Positions 33,728-41,229 of a stretch of 52,910 nucleotides of DNA are shown piece after piece; position 1 is the first letter of the stretch, and each line of letters begins with the position of its first letter. The DNA comes from Blautia hansenii (GTDB lineage Bacteria; Bacillota; Clostridia; Lachnospirales; Lachnospiraceae): the NCBI RefSeq assembly GCF_013304445.1, contig NZ_JAAITA010000020.1:1-52910 (forward strand), written 5' to 3'. Position numbers and translations under genes: made by a program. The notes beneath the pieces are model-generated. The model made no database searches, was not told the origin of the DNA, and saw nothing but the letters and a program-made list of their open reading frames with translations.

Positions 33728-34684
33728 TTATCGCTCTGGTTCATTTTTACTCTTTTTCCCTTTGTCCGGAGATTTTTTCTCGCTTTCTCCTACTGTAAAG
33801 GTATCCTCTGTCACAAACTGCTGTTCCGGCTCCCGCAAATTCCGTTCGATATGACCACGGATTCCATAAGCTGCTGTCCGGACATCATTTAAGAATAGCC
33901 TTAACTCCTGTGGATCTTTCTGACCATGCTCCTGAATTCCTGCCACTTTCTCAAGATCAAAACCGGAGACATCCACACCATATCTTTTTCCTAATATGTA
34001 TGTGGCACAAAATGCCTGTGCATTAACTCTATTTCTGGCATAGTTTCCATCATGCTGGTCTAGTGCTGCACAGGCAAGTTCTCGGTTAATAGCATGAAAA
34101 GTAGTAATCTCTGACATTCCGTTTCGTATGTAAATCGTCCTTTGATTTGGAATATATTGTGCCTGAATCTTATCCGGAAGATTATCCGCAATCTGCAGAC
34201 GGATATTCTGATTTTTCAACACTGCTTCCAATAATGTGTGGATATCTCTCTGAGGACGTTCCTCTAACGGCCTTCCTTTGGTCTGCGTAATATCATAGCC
34301 CTTGCTGATCGCATAACCGGAACGCATTTCTCCATCCTTCTCATACTTTGTATCAATAATATAAGTATAACCATGTACTCCTGTTCTCAAGGAACGTCTG
34401 TCATGCTTCCACTCATCAAAAGATTTTACCAGCTTTACTTCGGGATTCTGGGAATATAAAAGCAAAAGGTTCGGAACCTTTGGCATATTATACTGCCCTG
34501 TCATAAAATCCAGAAACTTCTGCAAGGACGCTCCATCCTTGAACACCGACTGTGCCTGTCCATCGATCTGCATCCACGTTTCTTCCCGCTCCTGTTTCTT
34601 TAAAGCTGCATACTCTTCTTTCGATAACTTTTGCTCCGAGTTCTGATCCTCCACAGGATTCTGAATCATACCTGTTAAATCCAT
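33728..34684 (-). CDS. ArdC-like protein with degenerate metal motif
   Basis: Protein of 318 residues resembling antirestriction ArdC. The N-terminal part has the ssDNA-binding pattern (SLQKFLDFMTGQYNMPKVPNLLLLYSQNPEVKLVKSFDEWKHDRRSLRTGVHGYTYI). The second part follows the metallopeptidase layout (YIPNQRTIYIRNGMSEITTFHAINRELACAALD, then QAFCATYILGKRYGVDVSGFDLEKVA). In the place of the expected HExxH is a degenerate AINREL, so the protease activity is probably lost. The family binds ssDNA and can protect entering DNA from restriction. It is preceded by PcfB and the ATG has GGGAGG ahead. The tail is Lys/Glu rich. Confidence 0.75.
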   Translation of the reverse strand: MDLTGMIQNPVEDQNSEQKLSKEEYAALKKQEREETWMQIDGQAQSVFKDGASLQKFLDFMTGQYNMPKVPNLLLLYSQNPEVKLVKSFDEWKHDRRSLRTGVHGYTYIIDTKYEKDGEMRSGYAISKGYDITQTKGRPLEERPQRDIHTLLEAVLKNQNIRLQIADNLPDKIQAQYIPNQRTIYIRNGMSEITTFHAINRELACAALDQHDGNYARNRVNAQAFCATYILGKRYGVDVSGFDLEKVAGIQEHGQKDPQELRLFLNDVRTAAYGIRGHIERNLREPEQQFVTEDTFTVGESEKKSPDKGKKSKNEPER

Positions 34685-34690
34685 ATAGCA

Positions 34691-35485
34691 TTACCTCCCT
34701 TTTCCCTTTTTCTTGTATTTTCGCCCTTTCGTCTTTTGACGCTGTCTGCTTTGTTTCTGCCGATTCTTCTGTGCCTGCTCTTTTTTTATCTCTTTGATCT
34801 CTGCACGCACAGAGGGCTTTGCTCCATGTTCCCTATTTTTCTGACCGGAAGAAAAATCTCTGCTGGGCGAGGAAGTCCCGGACGGAAGCTTTTCTTCCTT
34901 CCCCTGCGTAAAATTTCCTTCTTCAAAGAACAAATCCCCAAAATCAAACTTCTGATCCGATTCATCAATTTCAAATTCAATGGTTCCTTCCGGCATAGAT
35001 ACTGTTTGGACTTTCTTTTCCTGTCCTTCTTTAGTGGTTCTTTCCAGTTCCATTCCCTTTGTTTCTTCTTTCTTGGGATCGCTTGTATCAAATTCCACTT
35101 TCCCGGATTCTGCTTTTACATAGTCAATATCCATGCGATCCAATACCCGGTTCATTTTGGCAGCGTCTTCTGCAAATACCATAATCTCGTTATTGATTGG
35201 TTTCTTTTTATCCTTAATGACGACATATAAAAGACCTCTTGCTTTTGCTTCTCTGGCAAATTCTTTCATACGGTCATCCGGCACGGTAAAAAATTTGGTC
35301 GGCCTTCGTTCTTTGATCATACGTACCATCTGTGTCTTTCCATAAGTCTTTTTCTGGTCTTTTAACACTGCTACGATGAAAACTGCCAGATTTTTTGCGA
35401 TACTCCCGGAAATCCGAAGCGTATGTTCCATCCCTTCCATCGAATAACGAACAATCTGATCTGCCGCATCACCACCGTAATTCAT
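34691..35485 (-). CDS. PcfB/DUF3801 relaxosome accessory protein
   Basis: Protein of 264 residues. The first 130 match the PcfB/DUF3801 family: AADQIVRYSMEGMEHTLRISGSIAKNLAVFIVAVLKDQKKTYGKTQMVRMIKERRPTKFFTVPDDRMKEFAREAKARGLLYVVIKDKKKPINNEIMVFAEDAAKMNRVLDRM. The rest is low-complexity, acidic and then very basic (Lys/Arg/Gln rich end). In enterococcal pCF10, PcfB works with relaxase and coupling protein. ATG 35485 has GGAGG at 8 bases. It is directly behind the relaxase gene and in front of the ArdC-like gene, in agreement with this role. Confidence 0.88.
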   Translation of the reverse strand: MNYGGDAADQIVRYSMEGMEHTLRISGSIAKNLAVFIVAVLKDQKKTYGKTQMVRMIKERRPTKFFTVPDDRMKEFAREAKARGLLYVVIKDKKKPINNEIMVFAEDAAKMNRVLDRMDIDYVKAESGKVEFDTSDPKKEETKGMELERTTKEGQEKKVQTVSMPEGTIEFEIDESDQKFDFGDLFFEEGNFTQGKEEKLPSGTSSPSRDFSSGQKNREHGAKPSVRAEIKEIKKEQAQKNRQKQSRQRQKTKGRKYKKKGKGR

Positions 35486-35506
35486 ACCGCTCACCTCCTC
35501 GATTTT

Positions 35507-36802
35507 TTACTTCACATAGGATTCCTTTATCTGCTCCTTCTTTCGTTGCATATTTTTCTCTGCCTGTTCCATCCTCTCCTTTGCCCGTTTCATCCGCTGC
35601 TCCATTTCTACGGAATACTGCTCAATCCGCAGCGACATCCGGATATCCTTGCGGATCTGTTTCATCTCTTCTGTAATCTTTCCAATCCGTTCACATCCGG
35701 GCTGGCTGCGATACAGTTGCCCGCGTTCCAATAGCAACTGTGCCATTTTTTCTTCCAGCGGGTGCCGGAATTCCTGCAGCTGTTCTAGGGTGGAAATGTC
35801 CTGTTTCTGAAGAAATTCTATCTGCGCAATCCGCTGATCCAGCCTGCGGATATCTTCCCGCACTTCATAAGGGATGCGCTTGGGTTTCTTTTGAAAAACA
35901 CCCATCTGATACAAATAGGAATAATACAATGCCTGTAGTCCGGTCCGTTTCTTTCTTTGTTTTGACCATTGCAGATATACTTTTTCTGTCTCCCGAATCT
36001 TTGGTCTTAAGATCCACTCCCGGATTTCCATTTCTCCATATCCTTTTCCCAAAGATCGTAAGCGTACATATCGTTCCATTCCAGGAGCCTTTAGAGCAAG
36101 ATATTTCCTATCTGTCCGCCATACATAACCTCTTGTTTCCATTTCTTTTACAAACTGAGTCCAGCTGTAGCTTGCTTTCACTGTCTCACGAATATCCGAA
36201 CGGATGGCTGTCCGCCAGGTTGGTTTTCCCTCTTTCTCCGCTTTCCATTGTACATAATGTATCCCTTTTTTCTGATTTGTCTGGATTACGGACAACCCAT
36301 ATTTTCGGCAAAGTTCATCGGAAATCTTTCGAACCTCCATATAATAACTTTGTTCATTGCTATGATACTTATGCCCATCTTCCATAGACACGGAATTCCA
36401 GACCAGATGGTTATGGAAATGACTGGTATTTAAGTGAGTGGTGATAACCACTTCAAACTGTCCTCTCAGCAGACGCTCTGCCAGTTCCACTCCTATCAAA
36501 TGTGCCAGTTCCGGACTAACCTCTCCCTCTGCGAAACTTTGTACCAGATGGAATCCCTGCACCTTGTCTGTTTTATGAAATCTTTTTTTCGTAGCAACCA
36601 TATCCTGATATGCCTGATCTATGGTACAGCCAATGGCATCTTCAAAAAACACTTGCTCCGTTTTATCCCGGTTCAATGCATAATCGATTGCTTCTTCCAG
36701 AGAACCGGCCGTATTCCCTTTCTTTTGAGTCTTTTCTTTATCCCGGATATAGTCTACAGAACGGTCCAGGCGGTGAACGGGAATAATACTTGTATATGCA
36801 AT
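35507..36802 (-). CDS. Relaxase/mobilisation nuclease, 5' end out of frame
   Basis: Nicks and leads the transfer strand at oriT. The frame encodes AYTSIIPVHRLDRSVDYIRDKEKTQ..SLEEAIDYALNRDKTEQVF, then the metal-binding motif HLNTSHFHNHLVWNS of MOBP-type relaxases, followed by a long coiled-coil-like basic C terminus. The in-frame NTG at 36676 (TTG) would cut off the N terminus including the probable catalytic Tyr of AIDYALN. Upstream, the mobC stop overlaps an ATG (TGATG, 36809), the usual coupled start, but it is in another frame and stops after 23 codons. Dropping TTATTGC (36798-36804) would join ATG-GCA-TAT-ACA to the frame. So either a 7-bp insertion has disabled the gene, or the ATT at 36802 is used. 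Confidence 0.82.
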   Translation of the reverse strand: MAYTSIIPVHRLDRSVDYIRDKEKTQKKGNTAGSLEEAIDYALNRDKTEQVFFEDAIGCTIDQAYQDMVATKKRFHKTDKVQGFHLVQSFAEGEVSPELAHLIGVELAERLLRGQFEVVITTHLNTSHFHNHLVWNSVSMEDGHKYHSNEQSYYMEVRKISDELCRKYGLSVIQTNQKKGIHYVQWKAEKEGKPTWRTAIRSDIRETVKASYSWTQFVKEMETRGYVWRTDRKYLALKAPGMERYVRLRSLGKGYGEMEIREWILRPKIRETEKVYLQWSKQRKKRTGLQALYYSYLYQMGVFQKKPKRIPYEVREDIRRLDQRIAQIEFLQKQDISTLEQLQEFRHPLEEKMAQLLLERGQLYRSQPGCERIGKITEEMKQIRKDIRMSLRIEQYSVEMEQRMKRAKERMEQAEKNMQRKKEQIKESYVK

Positions 36803-36808
36803 AAGCCA

Positions 36809-37117
36809 TCACCACATTTCCCTTACTTCTTCCCAGACTTTTCTGGATATCCTCAGCATTTCGTTGACACTCTCCTGACTGGCAGTTCCTGTTGCATTGG
36901 CAACGTGTGCCAGCTGATTCGCATTATTACACAATCCTGCAACTTTCCGCAGCAAATCTGCATGATGGGTACAAGGCTTTGCACGCACTTCCGCCCCTAA
37001 GATCAAGGTACGGAGATATTCTTCCCTGTTTAGCCCACTGACTGCAACCTGTGTCTCCAGATGTTTCATTTCTTTTGTATTCAGCCTTATAGGAATCACA
37101 TGATTGCGTTTCCTCAT
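36809..37117 (-). CDS. MobC-family relaxosome protein
   Basis: Small DNA-binding helper of the relaxase (MobC family), 102 residues. The N-terminal half is ribbon-helix-helix-like (HVIPIRLNTKEMKHLETQVAVSGLNREEYLRTLILGAEVRAKP), followed by the MobC signature LLRKVAGLCNNANQLAHVANATG and a helical tail. It probably binds near oriT and aids nicking. The ATG 37117 overlaps the stop of the DUF3789 gene by four bases (37114-37117), and its own TGA overlaps an ATG. The oriT candidate lies about 170 bp upstream. Confidence 0.9.
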   Translation of the reverse strand: MRKRNHVIPIRLNTKEMKHLETQVAVSGLNREEYLRTLILGAEVRAKPCTHHADLLRKVAGLCNNANQLAHVANATGTASQESVNEMLRISRKVWEEVREMW

Positions 37118-37266
37118 TCAAACACCTTCCCCTCTAATGCTGATGTTTCTTTCTTCTTTTCAATATGTTCCATATCCTCATCTGCTTGTTTTCCTATCAC
37201 CGTAAGGCACACAATTCCAACTCCACACATACCGCCAAACATTGCACCTATGATAAAATTCCACAT
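37114..37266 (-). CDS. DUF3789-type small membrane protein
   Basis: Fifty residues: MWNFIIGAMFGGMCGVGIVCLTVIGKQADEDMEHIEKKKETSALEGKVFE. There is one membrane helix (3-24) rich in glycine, with a short charged cytoplasmic tail. It fits the DUF3789 family commonly found between oriT and mobC in clostridial ICEs. Start ATG 37266 has GAGGAGA at good distance; the open frame continuing upstream to 37392 is not coding because it runs through the oriT-like repeats. The function is unknown. Confidence 0.78.
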   Translation of the reverse strand: MWNFIIGAMFGGMCGVGIVCLTVIGKQADEDMEHIEKKKETSALEGKVFE

Positions 37267-37299
37267 ATTTGATCTCCTCTCATGCTCTGTCACGGGGGA

Positions 37300-37366
37300 T
37301 TGGGGTTCTCCCCAAAGGGCGTTTGGATATCCAAACGCTATGCTTGCAAAACAAGTCGCACCGCAA
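37300..37366 (-). other. Candidate origin of transfer (oriT)
   Basis: A gap between the DUF4406-like gene and mobC/relaxase holds closely packed inverted repeats: TTGGGG/CCCCAA (37300-37305 and 37310-37315), a perfect 20-bp palindrome at 37319-37338 (GCGTTTGGAT with its mirror), then GCTTGCAAAACAAGTCGCAC (37342-37361), which contains direct ACTTG-type repeats on the minus strand. The place, just upstream of mobC and relaxase, and the structure are those of an oriT. The nick position is not determined. Confidence 0.6.
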
Positions 37367-37392
37367 GTCTGTCTCCTTCCCCCCTCTGTCAT

Positions 37393-37716
37393 TTACTTGG
37401 TTTCTTTGATCTGAATCAGTCCCTCTAAAGTCGTACAGATGATATGCAGTCGATCCGCAGTACTGATCTCTGTATTCATGTTTTCTGTCACTTCATTTCC
37501 GCAGACTACTACCATACGGCATCGTTTTAAAAGAAGCATGGACATCTGAGCCAGTCCCTGCTGATCTTCCGCATTGCTCTCATCCAGAAATGGCACAAAT
37601 CCAAATCTGGGACAGATGGGGATATAACCCAGTTCATAAATCTTCCTGCAGTATTTCTGCACCTTTACTCTGCTGTCCTCTTCAGAGCAGCTCACATACG
37701 CAAACGCTCGATCCAT
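37393..37716 (-). CDS. DUF4406/DUF7768-like nucleotide-binding fold protein
   Basis: Soluble protein of 107 residues (MDRAFAYVSCSEEDSRVKVQKYCRKIYELGYIPICPRFGFVPFLDESNAEDQQGLAQMSMLLLKRCRMVVVCGNEVTENMNTEISTADRLHI). The pattern resembles the nucleoside 2-deoxyribosyltransferase-like DUF4406 group: a strand with YVSCS, a helix, the ICPRF segment and MVVVCGNE-T. Whether it has an enzymatic activity is unknown. GGAG precedes the ATG. It is placed between the N-MTase gene and the oriT region, as in related ICEs. Confidence 0.7.
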   Translation of the reverse strand: MDRAFAYVSCSEEDSRVKVQKYCRKIYELGYIPICPRFGFVPFLDESNAEDQQGLAQMSMLLLKRCRMVVVCGNEVTENMNTEISTADRLHIICTTLEGLIQIKETK

Positions 37717-37735
37717 ATCTCATCTCCTTTCGGCA

Positions 37736-37753
37736 GGCATCCTTATGGATGCC
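37736..37753. repeat. Short hairpin between DUF4406 and methyltransferase genes
   Basis: GGCATCC (37736-37742) and GGATGCC (37747-37753) form a 7-bp stem with a TTAT loop in the 68-bp gap. It has no T-tract on the minus strand. It may modulate mRNA stability. Confidence 0.35.
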
Positions 37754-37784
37754 CTAAGTTTCTATCACGAAAAAAACGGACATC

Positions 37785-38582
37785 CTATTGGACATCCACT
37801 TCTTCTTTCAATGCTTCTCTCACTCTTTCCGTTCCCAATTGGAAATACGCATCTGTCACTTCAATCCCCACTGCCTGGTATCCCTGCTGGGCAGCCGCAA
37901 GAATCGTAGTACCTGCTCCGGCAAAAGGATCTAAGATTCTTCCGCCTGGCTCGCATATCTGCACCACGTCCTTCATCAACTGCAGCGGTTTCTCTGTCAC
38001 ATGCACCCGGTTCTGGGGATTCCCATATCGGAACACACCTGGAAGACAGGAAACCGGACGGCTGATCGGCATAGGTCCGTTACTTCCCCATATGATAAAC
38101 TCTGTCTGCTGACGGAACCTTCCCTTCTGTGGCCGGCTGTTTGTCTTATCCCAGACCGCTGTTCCTCTCCAGATCCACCCCGCCCATTGAAGAGCATCCG
38201 TCATCGATGGATACTGTCTCCAATCAATAAAAAGGCATATCGGAGCACCACTTTTACATGCTTTTCTCACATCATACAGCCACTCTGCCATCCAATGGGT
38301 CCAGGAACGCTGATCTTTCTGGTCGCCGTCAAAATCTGGCAGGGCTTTTTCCGGTGACATGCTGCTGTATTTCTGATTGGTTGTCCGGTTCCTTTCATTC
38401 TGCTTTGTACCGCCCGATGCGTAGGGCGGATCTGTGATCACTGCATCAAAAGTTCCCGGTTGAAACGCTTTTACTAATTTCAGTGTATCTCCGTGTAAGA
38501 TCCTCCAGTTGTCTCCTCCTTCAGACTCCACAGGATACATTCCATCTTTCAATATTTCCCCTAACTGCAGGGTATGTTCCAT
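37785..38582 (-). CDS. DNA N4/N6 adenine/cytosine methyltransferase
   Basis: S-adenosylmethionine-dependent DNA methyltransferase of about 265 residues (beta class). It has DPPY (around 54-57, in AVITDPPYASGG) and the SAM-binding FAGAGTT (in ILDPFAGAGTTILAAAQQGYQAVGIEV) near the C terminus, with the target region in the middle. It probably protects the element's DNA from host restriction; no cognate endonuclease is near. The start ATG 38582 fits AAAGG at 9 bases; ATGs at 38591 and 38588 are also in frame. It lies in the transfer operon between DUF5688 and DUF4406-like genes. Confidence 0.9.
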   Translation of the reverse strand: MEHTLQLGEILKDGMYPVESEGGDNWRILHGDTLKLVKAFQPGTFDAVITDPPYASGGTKQNERNRTTNQKYSSMSPEKALPDFDGDQKDQRSWTHWMAEWLYDVRKACKSGAPICLFIDWRQYPSMTDALQWAGWIWRGTAVWDKTNSRPQKGRFRQQTEFIIWGSNGPMPISRPVSCLPGVFRYGNPQNRVHVTEKPLQLMKDVVQICEPGGRILDPFAGAGTTILAAAQQGYQAVGIEVTDAYFQLGTERVREALKEEVDVQ

Positions 38583-38637
38583 AGGCATCATCCTTTCTCT
38601 TCAACGAATTAACCGCTTTTTCGAGTTTACTTTTCTC

Positions 38638-39522
38638 TTATCGCTCCCGATTTTTTTTCTTTTCATCGAGACAACGTTTCAATTTTTTATCTCTTCCACT
38701 GTACTCATAGACATGATCACTTAACATCTGCTGGATACCCATTTCACGGTTCCTTTGTTTCAACGCCTCTCTAAGATATCTTATCGGCGCATTCTCGGTT
38801 TTTCCTACAATCAAAACTTCATGGATATTAGCTGGGATCACATAAAAATCCATACCTGCCATTTTCCTTAATTGTTCTAACATTCCCGGATATGTGATGG
38901 TAGTCGCTCCATTTCTCCCTTCTCTGTTTGAAAGGATAAAGTAAGGGAATCTACCATTCGTATCTACTGGCATCACCACAGGAGGATTTATTTTTATCGT
39001 ATTTTCCATCGCCTGCTTCATCATGGTGCTTTGACTCACGCCACAAACTTCCAATACATCCCTTCCCAGTCTTACCATAACTAACTGGTTCTTCTGTTCC
39101 AATCTAAGGTACAGAACCAATGCCCCCATAGGCTGCTTTTCAAAAATTCCATGAGATAAATGTTCTCCGTTGAACTCAGAACGTTCCAGTTCTACCACCA
39201 GCAGATCTTTTATGCAATCATAATCTCTGAAATCAATTCCTTGCGTACCATCTATCTCTGGGATCATCATAAATGCAGTATTTACTGTATCTTGTATAGT
39301 TTCTATAACTTCTTCTATACTTTTTTTGTTCTGTGAAAAATCCTGATACATCTCCTCCATAGAGATACCTGGTACAACTTCCTTGTCAGACTTATTGATG
39401 ATCAACATCTCGCCAAGCCCGTACTCTGTTTGATCCACAATAGTGATTACATAACCTTCTTCTTGTGGCAGAATCCTTTTTGCCTGTTCCATGATCTGTT
39501 GTTTAAATACAGCATATTCCAT
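38638..39522 (-). CDS. DUF5688 family protein
   Basis: Soluble protein of 294 residues in the transfer module. I recognise the DUF5688 pattern: MEYAVFKQQIMEQAKRIL at the start, EEMYQDFSQNKKSIEEVIETI, a middle with FEKQPMGALVLYLRLEQKNQLVMVRL, and a C-terminal PGMLEQLRKMAGMDFYVIPANIHEVLIV. These proteins are widespread in Lachnospiraceae ICEs, with no known function. It starts at ATG 39522 with AAAGG ahead. The gene lies between a toprim-linked block and the N-MTase. Confidence 0.8.
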   Translation of the reverse strand: MEYAVFKQQIMEQAKRILPQEEGYVITIVDQTEYGLGEMLIINKSDKEVVPGISMEEMYQDFSQNKKSIEEVIETIQDTVNTAFMMIPEIDGTQGIDFRDYDCIKDLLVVELERSEFNGEHLSHGIFEKQPMGALVLYLRLEQKNQLVMVRLGRDVLEVCGVSQSTMMKQAMENTIKINPPVVMPVDTNGRFPYFILSNREGRNGATTITYPGMLEQLRKMAGMDFYVIPANIHEVLIVGKTENAPIRYLREALKQRNREMGIQQMLSDHVYEYSGRDKKLKRCLDEKKKNRER

Positions 39523-39526
39523 AGGT

Positions 39527-40255
39527 TTACCTTTCCCTTTCTGTTTTCTTTTTTCCTTGTTTCTCCGGCTTTGGTTGATCCATGTCCCTGCTCAGTTCCG
39601 TTTCCACGTATTCGCTGATGATCGCAAGTGCCTGCTCATAACTTTGGGAAGACGTGACTCTGTCAAACATCTCTTTTGCGGCTTCTGGCTGTCCATTCTG
39701 TTTTAAAAGCCTGCTGGCATCACCTAAAATAGAAAAAACATTTCCATCATGTCCAAGCAGTTTTAACTTTGGTTTTACTGCACATTCCGGTTTTATCTGC
39801 TCCGGAATCTTGTGCAGGATATCCATCCGGAAATAGTCACTATTCCAGAAATGAACATTTAAAACACCATCTTCTACCGGAATATCCTGTTGTTCAAATC
39901 CTTCTCCCCAGCCATCGGAATATTGCCCAGTCAGATAAGTTTCCAGTCGATTCATTTCCCATCGATCTAAGGGCGCTTGGATGGTAACTTCCGCACATCC
40001 CATAAGTTCTCCAGCCTTTAAGACAACCGACAACTCCAGATTTGTAACTTTTTCTTTGACGGAATCCTTTTCATCGTAATATTCCATCAGATCTTCTCCT
40101 ACATGATCCGCTCTCTCCTGCATCTTCTGTAGAATGTCTGCTCCATATACTGCCAGTGCACGGCCATCCATCACGTCATCCGGGTACATCCGGTCACTCT
40201 CGTTTTCATAAAATTCTGCCTGTAATGGTGATAATAAATATAGTTTTCGTTCCAT
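39527..40255 (-). CDS. Conserved ICE protein, 242 aa
   Basis: I do not recognise the family. The protein is soluble and acidic: MERKLYLLSPLQAEFYENESDRMYPDDVMDGRALAVYGADILQKMQERA at the start, DGWGEGFEQQDIPVEDGVLNVHFWNSDYFRMDILHKIPE in the middle, ending in DMDQPKPEKQGKKKTERER. The central segment may be an accessory domain seen in large ICE proteins. Start ATG 40255 has AGGAG at 6 bases; the long frame to 40300 lies within the toprim gene. It is four bases from the DUF5688 start, so they are coupled. Confidence 0.7.
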   Translation of the reverse strand: MERKLYLLSPLQAEFYENESDRMYPDDVMDGRALAVYGADILQKMQERADHVGEDLMEYYDEKDSVKEKVTNLELSVVLKAGELMGCAEVTIQAPLDRWEMNRLETYLTGQYSDGWGEGFEQQDIPVEDGVLNVHFWNSDYFRMDILHKIPEQIKPECAVKPKLKLLGHDGNVFSILGDASRLLKQNGQPEAAKEMFDRVTSSQSYEQALAIISEYVETELSRDMDQPKPEKQGKKKTERER

Positions 40256-40263
40256 AGAGACTC

Positions 40264-41229
40264 CTACCTTTCCATTCGATTTTTTTCTTTCTTTTCCCAT
40301 GCTTCCTTTGACAGGTCTGCATAGTCTGCCCCTTCACGCTCCGGTAAGTTTATCAAAATCTCATATCTATCCCGATATGTTCTTTTCATAGTTTCACACG
40401 CATATCTGCCCGGTCCGTCATTATTGGTACAGATTTCAATCTGCGTAACCTCCGGATGGTTCTCCAGAAAATGTTCCAATGCCAGTGGCGGTTTTTCCTC
40501 TTTTTTTCGCCTGCCATCTTTTGGAGCATAAATCCCCCCAACGGACAAGCGATATTTATCTGTACGATTTCCCTCCAGCGTCATGTGTGCTAAGGTTTCG
40601 ATTGCCGCTTCATATACCGCCACTCTGCAACACTTCCCACTTGGTGGAACACAAAAACTATATGCTTTATCACTTCCTGACTGTTCCATCTTAAAGGGTT
40701 TCCCCCGGTCATAGATTCCCCGCAGGAAAGCATACCGGGCTTGTCCTTTTTCATCCCTGCCAACAAAAACAACATTATGATATGGCAGGCTTTCATAGAG
40801 AATCCCTTGGTTCACACAGTACACAAAAGTTTCCCTGCTGATTCCCCTGTGTTTCAGATAATTCCAGATACGGTTCACATCCTTCGCACGTTCTGGAAGA
40901 GCAAATGGCTTCTTTGCCATTTCACGTTCCTGTATGTTAGGCGGTATATAAGATGGGTTCTGCTCCAGCAAAAAACCAACTGCATCCAGAAAAGACATCC
41001 CATTCACATGAACCAGGAAATTCAATGCACTGATTCCTCCGATATCCCTGGATTTCCAATGCCACTGGCTGGTGATCTCATTGATCTTGAAGCTGTCATG
41101 ATCGGTCAGCTCATATTCATGTCGAAGCCCTCTGCATGGTTTCAGCCGCTGTGGTTCATATCGTTTTAAGTATTCAATCGCTGTCATTTCCCTAGCCTTT
41201 TCCAAATCTTCTTTTTCATACCACGGCAT
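40264..41229 (-). CDS. DUF3991/toprim primase-like protein
   Basis: Protein of 321 residues with an N-terminal primase zinc-finger-like part without Cys ligands (AREMTAIEYLKRYEPQRLKPCRGLRHEYELTDHDSFKINEITSQWHWKSRDIGGISALNFLVHVNGMSFLDAVGFLL), then a DUF3991-like region (LPERAKDVNRIWNYLKHRGISRETFVYCVNQGILYES) and a toprim region (VAVYEAAIETLAHM..., EICTNNDGPGRYACETMK). This set is found in ICEs and may serve priming of the transferred strand, although missing Cys residues speak against zinc binding. The ATG overlaps the metK stop (TAATG). Confidence 0.82.
   Translation of the reverse strand: MPWYEKEDLEKAREMTAIEYLKRYEPQRLKPCRGLRHEYELTDHDSFKINEITSQWHWKSRDIGGISALNFLVHVNGMSFLDAVGFLLEQNPSYIPPNIQEREMAKKPFALPERAKDVNRIWNYLKHRGISRETFVYCVNQGILYESLPYHNVVFVGRDEKGQARYAFLRGIYDRGKPFKMEQSGSDKAYSFCVPPSGKCCRVAVYEAAIETLAHMTLEGNRTDKYRLSVGGIYAPKDGRRKKEEKPPLALEHFLENHPEVTQIEICTNNDGPGRYACETMKRTYRDRYEILINLPEREGADYADLSKEAWEKKEKNRMER

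Noticed and set aside
35740-36387. 215-codon open frame on the + strand across the relaxase
   Set aside because: It is antisense to a clearly conserved relaxase, has no ribosome binding site and no recognisable domain.
37267-37392. N-terminal extension of the DUF3789 frame to 92 residues
   Set aside because: The extension runs through oriT-like inverted repeats and lacks a ribosome binding site; ATG 37266 has one.
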